Assembly: GCA_001606155.1 (NCBI GenBank)
Contig: LODT01000039.1
Location: 1-64,000 of the forward strand
Length of the DNA stretch: 64,000 nucleotides
Reading direction: 5' to 3'
DNA from: Tieghemostelium lacteum
Lineage: Eukaryota > Evosea > Eumycetozoa > Dictyosteliales > Raperosteliaceae
Shown here: positions 20,523 to 31,546 of the stretch, piece after piece
Numbering within the stretch: the first letter of the stretch is position 1
Layout: every line of letters starts with the position of its first letter
Position numbers and translations under genes: made by a program
Notes under the pieces: generated by a model
Told to the model about the DNA's origin: nothing
Databases searched by the model: none
The model's input: the letters and a program-made list of their open reading frames with translations, nothing else

Positions 20523-20744
20523 TGTCAGACATTGGTCTGTTTAGGTAACTTGTCTTAGTATAGAACAATAGACAAAACTAGTAACATTTCCATATATAGT
20601 AATATCTAGAGATCTAGGGTCTCTAATAAACATATATAATAAACATTAAACCATTGTGGTTCAGTAAGGTCTATAGTACGTTAGAGATACATATAACACT
20701 TTAGAACTTAATATAACTATCCTTAATATAACTTAAGTCTTACA
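20523..20744 (+). repeat. 3' LTR
   Basis: 222 bp, same sequence as the 5' LTR, preceded by the purine-rich tract and followed by CTTTAT. Confidence 0.92.
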
Positions 20745-22352
20745 CTTTATTCACTAAGACATGTTGAAATTTGTAAAGTCTTAGAGAAAACCTATGCAAG
20801 TTTAACAACTGCAAAACATGATCAAGTACTTTCAAAAGTATTTAAGATCTTTAAATACCCTGAGAATCCTTTGAATTTAATTCAAGGAATACAAAAGCAA
20901 CCAGTTGCCACAATTGATCCAACTGTTATCATCTTTTCAAGAACTTCTTCTGGAATGGGTATTGGTGAGGGTGATTCAATTGAATTACAAAATGAACTTA
21001 TATCTAGTCTTTATGAAGGTATAAAAACAATTGCATCATGTTATAGTTTTCAACCTCCACATGAATTTCTAAACTTTGAAGGTTTGAATACAACCAAAGA
21101 AAAGTTAGCTTTAGTTTCTAAATCAACAGATAACTTTCTTATCTATAATCTTGCAGAATCTTCTGCTCCTGGATCAGTTTTTCTTACCACTGCTATTGAC
21201 AGAACTTTTCGTTGTAGATATTTCCTTGAACATTTCTATAATACCTACAAGAATAAGGTTAAGATTATTACATTGTTTCCTCCTCAACCTGTACTTTCTA
21301 AACTTATTCAAAATAATCAACTAGAAGATGCATTTTTAAATGTTCCAAAAAACATTTTTAAGTAAATCAGAGGTTAATAGTAATAATCCATCTATTAAAA
21401 CCTATTTGGATTATGTTAAAAAACTGGTTCTTAAACATGAAAGTATTTTTAATGGTACTCAATGCTTTAGAGCTATATTATTTCCAATGGTTTTGGAAGA
21501 TAATAATTTTAGTCTTTTTTCTGATGCAGTTGAGAATGCTTTCAAATTCAGAATTTATTATCATGCATCACACACTCATATTGAACTGGGAAAATTAAAA
21601 AGTTTTCAAGTTGATAAAACCAAAGACATTGAAAGTCATTGCTTATTTGCTTTCTATAATTGTTCCATAAAGTTTGATAATCATACGATATTTGAAACTA
21701 TCCAAAACTCAATTGAACTCCATGAAGGTAGAATAACTGTTAATGGTAAAAATAGAACCATGATATATTCTGGTAGTAGATACTTATCTGATGGATATAA
21801 GTTTCAAATTTTGGTAAAAGATTTTTACCAACAGTTACAAAAAAAGTTGATAAATATTAATTTCAAGTTAAATTTGGAAACCAATGTTAACAAATTACTT
21901 GAAAATGAAAATTCAACTGATGAAGAAAAAACTGATAATGATGAGAAAGAAGTTGATAATAATAATGAAGAAAGGAGTGAATCAGAGACTTCCAAAAAAA
22001 AGAAACCTAATATACAAAAAAGAAAAGAGCAAAAGGAAATGGTAGAGAAACTCCACAACCATTATCACCAATATAATCAGCTTCCATCTTTTCAAAATCC
22101 TAAAGAAACAATTATAACAGAAATGAATCATATGATAGGAATGTACAAATCTTTAGCAAAACAAAATATCAAAAAGAGAAATATTGAAAACATTTCAATT
22201 TTAAATAATAATAATAATAATAATAATGATGATGATGATTATTTGTAAGAAATTAAAAATGTAAACATTAAATAAAATTGATCAAATTTTTTTGAAATAT
22301 TATTATTATTATTAATGTTATTATAAAAAATCATACATTTTCAACCTTGATA

Positions 22353-22436
22353 CTGATTTCACACCAAATTATTTACAATATCTATGGTATTTATTGTTAT
22401 CACTAGTATTGGTAACGAACGAAATCAGTGTGAGAG
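22353..22436 (+). mobile_element. Small TIR element, partial copy C
   Basis: Starts CTGATTTCACAC and ends GAAATCAGTGTGAGAG, imperfect inverted repeats of each other. It shares ATCACTAGTA..GGTAA with copy B. A second end-like motif AATCAGTGTGAGAGG follows at about 22,478. The stretch 22,249-22,631 is otherwise AT-rich with no gene. Confidence 0.5.
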
Positions 22437-22631
22437 TTTAAAAAAAAAAAAAATAAATAAAATAGAGTGCACCACTTTAAATCAGTGTGAGAGGTTAAGA
22501 CTGTCTCATTAACAAAATAATTTATTTATATGTAGTGTCGTTTCAAATCCTCATATTAAAAGTGATCAACTAAGAGCATTTCTTACCTGTAGTGAAACAC
22601 CCTTACTAGTCGCTTAAAAACCTATAGGTTG

Positions 22632-22821
22632 TTAATTTTTTTTAGTTTTTTTTTCTCCAATTGGAGAACTTAAGTTTGAACCAACATTTCCACAAATACC
22701 TGTATTTGAATAGTATGCAGCTTCGTATATTCTTCTGTAATCTATAGCATACTTCTGTTTTCTATAATAATTTAGTTGCTTTTTTTCTCTCCAATGTCTC
22801 TTCCATCTTTGATACAATAGT

Positions 22822-22897
<76 letters not shown>

Positions 22898-23060
22898 GAA
22901 GGTGTTGTCCATATTGATTTACTAAGTATATCAATACTATTACTATAGTTACTCCCTGTACTATCTCTAGAACCACTACCTCCCAATAGAGAATCACTAG
23001 AAGTATTATTATTACCACCACTACTACTATTACTACCTATACTATTATTTAATATACATG
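22632..23060 (-). pseudogene. Fragment of an unknown gene, copy 2
   Basis: Minus strand: a Ser/Asn-rich region, KSIWTTPST, a long (ACA)n tract encoding poly-Thr (about 22,824-22,900), TIVSKMEETLERKK, then in another frame QLNYYRKQKYAIDYRRIYEA and AYYSNTGICGNVGSNLSSP. The frame change falls in an A-run after ERKK. The same protein pieces occur at 11,626-11,961. The triplet run can also be read as poly-Gln, but the flanking conserved words support the Thr frame. No family recognised. Confidence 0.6.
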
Positions 23061-23138
23061 TATATTTGATGAATATATAATAATGAATGTTTATTTTGAT
23101 TCTCCCCCAACCCCTTTTTTTTTTTTTTTTTTTTTTTA

Positions 23139-23569
23139 ATCTCTTACACTGACATATCACAGTTTTTCGAATATAATTTTTAAACTTTAAAGTGTAATTA
23201 GCCGTTTTAGCGTATTGCAATTGTCAGAGTAAGAGATATATGTCAGTGTAAGATTTTTTTTTGGACCTGTGTAACTAGCAATGCGCCAGTACTACGGTAA
23301 AGTCTTAATTACGTTTATTTATTGAGAGGTATTATCTGTTAAAATTGTGTTGTGGTTGGTGTTAAATGGTATTTATCTTGGTTTTGATTGTTTTGTTTTT
23401 GTGATGTGAGTTTTGATTGCGAGTTGTGATTGATACATTTATGTTGTGATAGGTGTGTTCTTCTTCTTGTTTTTGTTTTCTTCTTATGGGGTCTTCTTGT
23501 TTTAGTTCTTGTTTGTAAGTTCTTCTTTATTTTCAGTTGTTCAAATTGGAATTTTACTATTATTATTAT

Positions 23570-23616
<47 letters not shown>

Positions 23617-24735
23617 TACTTTTAATTGTGTGGAATTGGTAGAGGATTGTAAACTGTTTGCCAGTTTCTATTGAATTCAAATTTAAGTTTAACATCGTCA
23701 TTGGAGTTGTTGATCCTTGATTGGTAGTCTAGGTATTTTAGCAGTTTCCATTTGGCGATGTTGATTGTTTCGGATAGTTCTTTTCTTATTATAGCTGTGT
23801 TCATTACAGGTGGTGGTTTATTGGATTTGTCAGTTTCAAAGAGGTTGTAACAGATTATATTCCACATTTGGTTCATTATTATAGCCATCAGGGTTGGGAA
23901 TGTTTTCTCATGGTGGCTGATTTGATTTAGATCTATGGCATTTAGACTCCAAGAGTGGATTTTCTTGATAGAGAGTTGGTTGACAATGGGAACAATTTCG
24001 TTACAGTGTTTAGTTGATAGCTTACAGTTGAAAAAAAAGTGGATGTATGGGTCAGAGAATGTTAAACTACATTCATTTAGAGGGCATCTCTTTCTTTGGT
24101 GATTGATGCCAGGTAGACATCTTGCAAAGAATCTAAAGAAGGTGTTTCTACCTTTGTGATGAACAATTCTAGCAATTCTAGGGAATATACCTTGTAGATT
24201 AAGGTCTAGTTGGAGATTGGATTGGCCATCAGTCCTTCTAACTCTAGAGTTGTATTTCTTGATGGTCAAGTTCTTGTATATATCTCTTAACTTGATGGGT
24301 TGATTGTGGTCATTTCTAATCCCATTTACTATTTTGATATCACCTATTTCATCTTTTAGCTTTCTTAGTTCAGGAGTCGATCTGGCGTGGTCTTGTCTAT
24401 AGTTTTCCCATGCATCCACTTGTGGTCTGAGAATATCGGAGACAATCTTTTTGTTTTTGATTTGTTTAATGTACCATCCTTGGAACTCGCTAACATTATT
24501 ATCATGGTGTAGACAAAGCAGCCTGTTTAGATTCCATATCTTGAAGGCTTCTTGTCTTAGCTTTAGATCCCATAGTTTTATACCTCCTTGCTCCCATTCT
24601 GCATACGCCCTGTCCATTGTCATCATTGTTCTGTAGTTTTCATCTTCATTGAATGTATTCTTTATTGAAGAGAATATGAACCATTTAGAGACATTCATGA
24701 TTTGGCTTATTTGTGCAATGTCAGTGTAAGAGATT
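23139..24735 (+). mobile_element. TIR element next to tRNA-Pro, split by a LINE
   Basis: A 20-bp terminal repeat AATCTCTTACACTGACATAT starts at 23,139. Its inverted partner ATGTCAGTGTAAGA lies at 23,240-23,253, and a further copy ending GAGATT at 24,718-24,735, because the LINE has inserted in the right end. The similarity extends outward through a long T/A run to CCCCCAACCC, which at the right side abuts the tRNA-Pro gene. The element or inverted duplication thus starts directly 3' of the tRNA. The core shared between the ends is only about 110 bp. Confidence 0.6.
23254..24717 (-). mobile_element. 5'-truncated LINE (TRE-like), copy 2
   Basis: Minus strand, 1.46 kb. A frame at 24,698-23,622 encodes the ORF2 C-terminal region (DRAYAEWEQGGIKLWDLKLR and RCLPGINHQRKRCPLNECSL), colinear with copy 1. 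A 3' UTR of about 350 bp follows, ending in a poly-A tail at 23,254-23,262. A 14-bp target duplication ATGTCAGTGTAAGA flanks it (23,240-23,253 and 24,718-24,731), so the boundaries are exact. The 357-residue piece is open, so this copy is younger than copy 1, but it lacks the reverse transcriptase and cannot move alone. Its 5' end faces tRNA-Pro, about 36 bp from the tRNA 3' end. Confidence 0.93.
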
Positions 24736-24766
24736 AAAAAAAAAAAAAAAAAAAAAAAAAGGGTTG

Positions 24767-24837
24767 GGGGACTAGCGAGAATCGAACTCGCGTCTCATTC
24801 ACCCTAAGAATGAATTCTACCACTTAACTATAGTCCC
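24767..24837 (-). tRNA. tRNA-Pro (anticodon AGG)
   Basis: Minus strand: acceptor GGGACTA/TAGTCCC, D-loop AAGTGGTA, anticodon stem CATTC/GAATG with loop TTAGGGT (anticodon AGG), T-arm GCGAG-TTCGATT-CTCGC, discriminator C. The D-stem is short and has one wobble pair. No intron. A long T-run follows after CAACCC and would terminate Pol III. The 99-bp repeat lies 67 bp upstream. Confidence 0.93.
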
Positions 24838-24904
24838 TATTGATGATGTTCAAAATTATTTACACTTTTTTATAAATAAGTTCGAAAAACTTCATTATTC
24901 TGTA

Positions 24905-25003
24905 AGAATGCTCCTTACCAAGTTACACAAGAGTACAGTATAGATTAGTATAAAGTATACATAAAAGGTAGTCAGGAATGGATGACTATCATCTTAAGAC
25001 CTT
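24905..25003 (-). repeat. tRNA-upstream repeat, copy 2
   Basis: Inverted copy of positions 1-99. On the plus strand it is embedded in a segment that begins TGTAAGAATG (24,901) and ends ATCTCTTACA (25,035), a TG...CA pair with a 7-bp inverted terminus as in short LTRs. I could not find a target duplication. Confidence 0.8.
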
Positions 25004-25116
25004 TTAGCGTAACTGTTAATACTGTATCTCTTACATTTTTTAGTTCATTTTATATATTAAATTATAGTTAAGAAAGTTGTATCTCTCACAAACTTTAGAT
25101 CCAACTACTACATGTT

Positions 25117-27103
25117 AGGGTCTGGGCATAGGTACGCCTTTAACAAAAACGAAAAACGTCATTCTTAAAAAAATTTCAAAAATCAAACATTTCAATCAAA
25201 AATAAAAGAATTAAAAAATTTTATTTTCTAGTCACACAACAACAATGAGCGAAACTATTAGCCAAACCAGTTCGGATAGTAATTCTAGCACTAGTGGATC
25301 TTTAATTTGGAAGAATTTCAGCATTAACCAAAAACAATCATTTGATGTTTGTAATACTATTTTGGGTTCAACACAAGAACAGTTGGAAAGTTTGATTATA
25401 AAAGCAATAGTTGCTGCTTACCTACCATTCTCAATAACAGAGATTCCAGAATTTAGTAGACTTTTGAGTTTCGGAAATTCTTTTTTAAAAATCCCCAAAG
25501 GGGATGCAATAAAGAATAAAATTGATAAATTGTTTTTAACACAAAAAAAACAAATAATTTCTTTATTTGAAAAGGTGGATGCTATTTCCATCTGTTCAGA
25601 TGTGTGGTCTTCACCTCATGTTCAGTACGTATATCAAAATTTTTTTGGGATTTTTAAAAATTAACAAAAATTTTTGAATATTTTTCTTTTTTTTTTTCTG
25701 ATCAGATATCAAATTTTAGGTGTAACAACTCATTTTCAACTAAATGGAACTAAATACCATCTTCCGTTAGATTTAATAGAAATCTCTGAAAGTCATACAG
25801 CTGAAAAGCTATCAAAATCTGTTTTTGAAACATTACAAGAATTTAATCTTCATACAAAATTGGTATCAATTACAACTGATAATGGTTCAAACATGATAGC
25901 TTTAGGTGAACCATTAAAACGGTTAATACAAGAATCAATTGGGAATGTTGGTTTATTCAGAGGTAACAAAAGCAGAATTAGATGTTTGGCACACACATTT
26001 AACCTCCCTGCACAGACATTTTCTGAAAATTCAGATATTAAAGAGATAATAATGATTTTCAAGAGAATTACAAAAGTAATTCGAAAATCAGGAAGAACTA
26101 GGGAACTATTTAGAGAATGTTGTGAGCTAAAAGGATACAACAACCTTATAACCAAAATAGATGTCTGCACTAGATTCGTATCAAAATTAGAAATGGTGGA
26201 GAATATGTTAGATTTAAAACCTGTTATTAATTATTTTTTTTCTAAACTAGATGAAAAAACAAATTATTACAGTAAGAGTGGATCTAATAACAAAAAGATA
26301 GTATTATCAAATGCACCCACAGAGATTCAGTGGGATAAATTACAAATTATAAAAAGTGTATTAGAACCATTTGGACAAATAATTAGATTAGTATCAGCCG
26401 AGGATTGGTACGCTTCCAATTCACTACCTGCTTTCAACTACGTACAAGAAAAATTAAAAGAATTTATCTTTTTAGCTAAATCAACAAAAGAAAAAAAAAA
26501 TATGGTTTTTTGAAAGAGGCACTGGAGGAATCCTATGATCATTTGGAGAGATATTATGTATTAACTGATGAAACACCACTATTGGCACTATGCACAGTCT
26601 TGCATCCATGCTTTAAAATGGATTTCTTCAAGGAAAAATGGGTCCATCATCATCCCGAATATATAGAAATAGTGGAAAAATATTTAAGAGATGAATACGA
26701 ACAAAGGAAATCTATAGACAACTCAGATAGTAATCAGGAAGAAGATATTCAACAACATAGAAAGGTTGGAAATATGGAAGAATATTTTGGAATTCCACAA
26801 ATAAATCGATTTTGCGACTCTGAAATTGATGAATATTTAAAACTACCCAGAGCAACAGCAGATTATTTCAAGACTCCCCTCAAGTGGTGGTACAACAATC
26901 AAAACTTATTTCCTACACTTTTCAAGATGGCAAAGGATTATTTGATTATAGAAGCCACTTCTATATATTTAGAAAGGTTATTCTCTTCATCAAAACACAT
27001 TGTGCGACCTGAGAGATCATCTCTTAGCTGCAAATCAATTGGAACCTTAACATTATTAAAAAAATGGAATAAATTCATTGAAGAAAATAATGAATTATTC
27101 TAA
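25117..27103 (+). mobile_element. hAT DNA transposon, transposase disrupted
   Basis: The transposase gene starts at 25,245. Exon 1 is 25,245-25,624; an intron GTACGT...CAG (25,625-25,705) is removed in frame; the second exon runs to 27,103. Recognisable hAT features are CSDVWSSP, GVTTHFQLNG, VSITTDNGSNM, IRCLAHTFNL, and the C-terminal dimerisation block TPLKWWYNN...LERLFSSSKHIVRPERSSL. The frame changes by one within the ten-A run near 26,497, so the copy is inactive unless that is a sequencing error. No BED zinc finger is seen at the N-terminus. A left terminus may be TAGGGTCTGGGC at 25,117; its inverted partner was not found on the right. Confidence 0.88.
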
Positions 27104-27196
27104 ATTTTATTTAATTACAGTATATTAATAATAAATCATTAATTTTTTAGAATTGAATTTTATACAGTTAATATTTTTAATGTTTATTGCTGTTTG

Positions 27197-27293
27197 GATG
27201 TTCGATATTGTTTGATAAATGTTCGATATTGTTTGATTGGGTTTCGAGCAAACATCAAACGTTTGATAGCAAACATCAAACAAACAAACATCT
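27197..27293 (+). repeat. Clustered direct and inverted short repeats 3' of the hAT gene
   Basis: Two tandem copies of ATGTTCGATATTGTTTGAT are followed by several AAACATCAAAC words in the opposite sense, forming a potential hairpin around GCAAACATCAAACGTTTGAT. The position fits the subterminal transposase-binding repeats of hAT elements. Confidence 0.7.
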
Positions 27294-29100
<1,807 letters not shown>

Positions 29101-29272
29101 AAAAAAAAATTTTTAAATAAATTAAAATAAATAAATAAATATTAATATTTTTTTTTTTTATTTATAAAAAAATCTTTATAAATAAATATATATATTATTA
29201 AAACTAATAGTTCTATTAAATATTAATATTATATATTTTTTTTTTTTTTATTTTTTTTTTTTAATTGTTGAA

Positions 29273-29833
29273 ATGTCAGAAAAATCAGAACAAAATAATG
29301 ATCAAATAAATCAACAAGAAGAAAATCCAATAGTTTTTTTTGATATTGCTATTGCAGGACAATCAGTTGGACGTATAAAGATTGAGTTATTTGAAGATGT
29401 AGTACCAAAAACTACAGAAAATTTTAGACAATTTTGTACTGGTGAATATAAAAGAGCAGGTTTACCTGTAGGTTATAAACATTGTAAATTTCACAAGGTA
29501 TCAAAAGATTTTATGATACAAGGTGGTGATTTTGTAAATAATGATGGTTCAGGACGTACATCCATCTATGGTGATAAATTTCCTGATGAAAATTTTAAAC
29601 TTCGTCATACTGGTCCAGGCATGTTATCAATGGTAAATGCTGGTCCAAATAGTAATGGTTGTCAATTTTTTATCACTTGTGTTGCTACTGAGTGGTTAGA
29701 TGGTAAAAATATAGTTTTTGGTCAAGTTATTGATGGTATGAATGTTGTTAGAACTATTGAAGAAGTACCTGTTAATCCTCAAACTAATAAACCAAAATAT
29801 GATGTTGAAATTATTGAATGTGGTCAATTATAA
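29273..29833 (+). CDS. ppih: Cyclophilin H (spliceosomal peptidyl-prolyl isomerase)
   Basis: 186 aa, single exon. A short charged leader precedes the cyclophilin domain: [35 protein letters not shown] (catalytic Arg replaced in this alignment by Lys-Asp context as FMIQGGDF), MANAGP-equivalent [17 protein letters not shown], and [16 protein letters not shown]. The insert [20 protein letters not shown] is characteristic of the U4/U6-associated CypH subfamily rather than CypA. It would act as a prolyl isomerase or chaperone in the tri-sn[21 protein letters not shown]-type residues are conserved. The gene looks whole. Confidence 0.93.
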   Translation: MSEKSEQNNDQINQQEENPIVFFDIAIAGQSVGRIKIELFEDVVPKTTENFRQFCTGEYKRAGLPVGYKHCKFHKVSKDFMIQGGDFVNNDGSGRTSIYGDKFPDENFKLRHTGPGMLSMVNAGPNSNGCQFFITCVATEWLDGKNIVFGQVIDGMNVVRTIEEVPVNPQTNKPKYDVEIIECGQL

Positions 29834-30012
29834 AACAAAAAATAAAATAAAAAAACATCCTCTCTTTTATGTATATATATATTATTATTTATATGTATTT
29901 ATATTTAAATTATTTAAATATTTTGTGTGTAGTTTTTTTTTTAACCAAATTGGAAAATTGAATATTATTATTAAAAATTATTCGTTTTTTTTTTTTTTTT
30001 TAATTTTTTATA

Positions 30013-31546
30013 TTAAGAATTTATATTAATATCTTCTTGATTATTATTATTATTATTATTAATTAGTGAATTTATATTTTGAGTTATTGATGAAATTTTA
30101 TTTGGTTCCATGGAAGAGGATATTGGTAATACTATTTTATTCGATTGTGCTGTTAATTCCTGTAAATTATTATTATTTTTATTAGATATAGTAGTTGGAT
30201 TAGGTTTTATATTTAATGGTAATGATTGAATACTATTATCTTGTGGTTGTTTAATGACAATTTTTTTAATTGGTGTTGTATTATTAATCTCCTGTGGTGG
30301 TGTACTATTTTGTGATGATGGTAATGATGATCCTGTTGGTGTTGATGGTTGTGCTGGTAATGTATTACCTGTTGTAGTCTGTTGATTTGATGATTGTTGT
30401 TGTTGTTGTTGCTGTTGTTGTTGTTGTTCAATTGCGCTAGATTGATGGTAATTGCAATATGGGGTAGCTCTTGATTTTGATATTGGGATATTACATTTCT
30501 TATTATTTTTATCACGTGATATATATTTACAATAAATGTAATCTGTATTTGGATCCAATGGGCTATGATGCCAGCAGTATGGTGATCCTGGACTAGCTTT
30601 ACCTTTACAAGGTTTATTATCTTTACCAATGCATAAGCCTTCTCTAGTAGCTAGTGTTGAAGTTAAATCATCAATTTTATATTTTTTACTATTACTACCT
30701 TCTCTATTACCACTATTTTGTGATGAAGATGATGATGATGATGGTTTTATATAATCTCTGATATTACTTGATCCATTGTTTGCGTTTAATGAATTACTAT
30801 TATTATTATTATTATTTGATGGTGTTAAAAATCCATTAGTTGATCTATTAGATTTATGTCTATGAGTTTGTTCAGATTCACTATCAGAATCTGATGAAAC
30901 CACTTCAAATTGTAAAAGTTTATCTAATAAATATCTAAATTTTAAAAATTAATTAGATTTTGTTTGTTGTTTATATATAAACTTGATTTCTTTTTTTTTT
31001 CATTTTCAATAATTCACCCCCATTTTCACACACTAACAAAAATTATTTTTCATTTTTAAATATAGTGGTAGTGTGTTATTGTGGTGGTGTGGATTATCCA
31101 AGTAATAAAAAATAACAATACAAACTATACACTATTATATTATTACTGTGAAAACTATATATATATCTATCAAACTCTCTCTGTTTATAAATATTTTTGT
31201 TTTTGTCTTACTTTTTCTCTTTTGATAATTTTTTAATTTCCTTTTTTGCTTGTTCTAATTGAATTGAAGTCTGTTCTTTACTATCAGTTAAATCCGAAAA
31301 CTTTCTCTTTAATGAAACATATAGGGCTTTATAGTCTGATATTATTTTTGTTAGTGAAAACTAAAAATAGGTGACATCATTAATGATGTCAAATTTGGAT
31401 ATTTATAATTTACCTTCTTCACTATTTGTTATCTGCGTATTATTTGGTGTTGATGTCATATTTCCAATTAAAGGTTTACTATTGCTGACTTTATGATTTT
31501 TATTATATGATAATATATTGATTTTGGTATCTTCTCTACTAATCAT
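30013..31546 (-). CDS. KANSL2/INO80D-type zinc protein
   Basis: Three exons on the minus strand: 31,546-31,414, 31,335-31,212 and 30,934-30,013. Introns have GT-AG ends and phases match, giving about 392 aa. Exon 2 encodes a coiled coil (DSKEQTSIQLEQAKKEIKKL). Exon 3 has a Ser/Asp-rich stretch and then a Cys/His block: CIGKDNKPCKGKASPGSPYC, WHHSP, YCKYISRDKNNKKCN, TPYCNYH. This is the C3H-C3H potential DNA-binding zinc motif of KANSL2 (NSL acetyltransferase complex) and INO80D (INO80 remodeller). A long Gln/Asn tail follows. Which of the two complexes it belongs to cannot be told; chromatin function is inferred from family. Confidence 0.75.

Larger units (their letters stand above)
18451..20744 (+). 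mobile_element. LTR retrotransposon relic, young, internally deleted
   Basis: Two 222-bp LTRs (TG...CA ends) flank 1.85 kb of internal DNA. A 6-bp target duplication CTTTAT lies at 18,445-18,450 and 20,745-20,750. A purine tract with a G-run (about 20,507-20,522) precedes the 3' LTR, as expected for a polypurine tract. Near 18,855 a short RNase H-like stretch (FYIEADAS) suggests Ty3/Gypsy kinship, though weakly. The rest is a repeat tract and a charged ORF. The interior is far too short for complete gag-pol, so the copy is broken, with at least one large internal loss. The LTRs look identical by eye, so the insertion is recent. It sits inside the recombinase gene. Confidence 0.88.
16600..22248 (+). 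pseudogene. Gene with two serine-recombinase-like domains, interrupted by an LTR element
   Basis: Coding segments lie at 16,600-17,617, 17,687-18,450 and 20,745-22,248. The intron at about 17,618-17,686 has GTATGT...TTAG ends. First domain (about 17,935-18,290): the start IMTRASTNNEW resembles the RxS nucleophile motif, a downstream Gln follows (ILSQ), then DVIFYNSPDRFSRRQ, the DRxxR signature of resolvases. Second domain (about 20,900-21,300): VIIFSRTSSGMGIGEGDSIE plus LQNELI is a good RxSS...S.ELQ match, and AIDRTFRCRYFLEHF fits the second DRxxR. The N-terminal part has an Asn tract and a Cys-rich CLGSGHTSCGCNHYK. The C-terminus is an unknown domain with a lysine-rich acidic tail and poly-Asn/Asp. 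The copy is broken: in-frame stops at 16,717 and 17,321, a frame change near 21,350, and the LTR element at 18,451. DNA-cleavage function is inference from motifs. Confidence 0.6.

Noticed and set aside
20745-21365. Start of a separate gene after the LTR element
   Set aside because: The reading frame enters directly from the target duplication without a start codon, so it is the continuation of the interrupted gene.
22821-23021. Poly-Gln ORF
   Set aside because: The triplet run can be read as Gln, but conserved flanking words place the parent gene in the Thr frame.
23622-24698. Host gene of 358 aa
   Set aside because: It is colinear with the LINE ORF2 C-terminus at 12.4-13.3 kb and is bounded by a target duplication and a poly-A tail.
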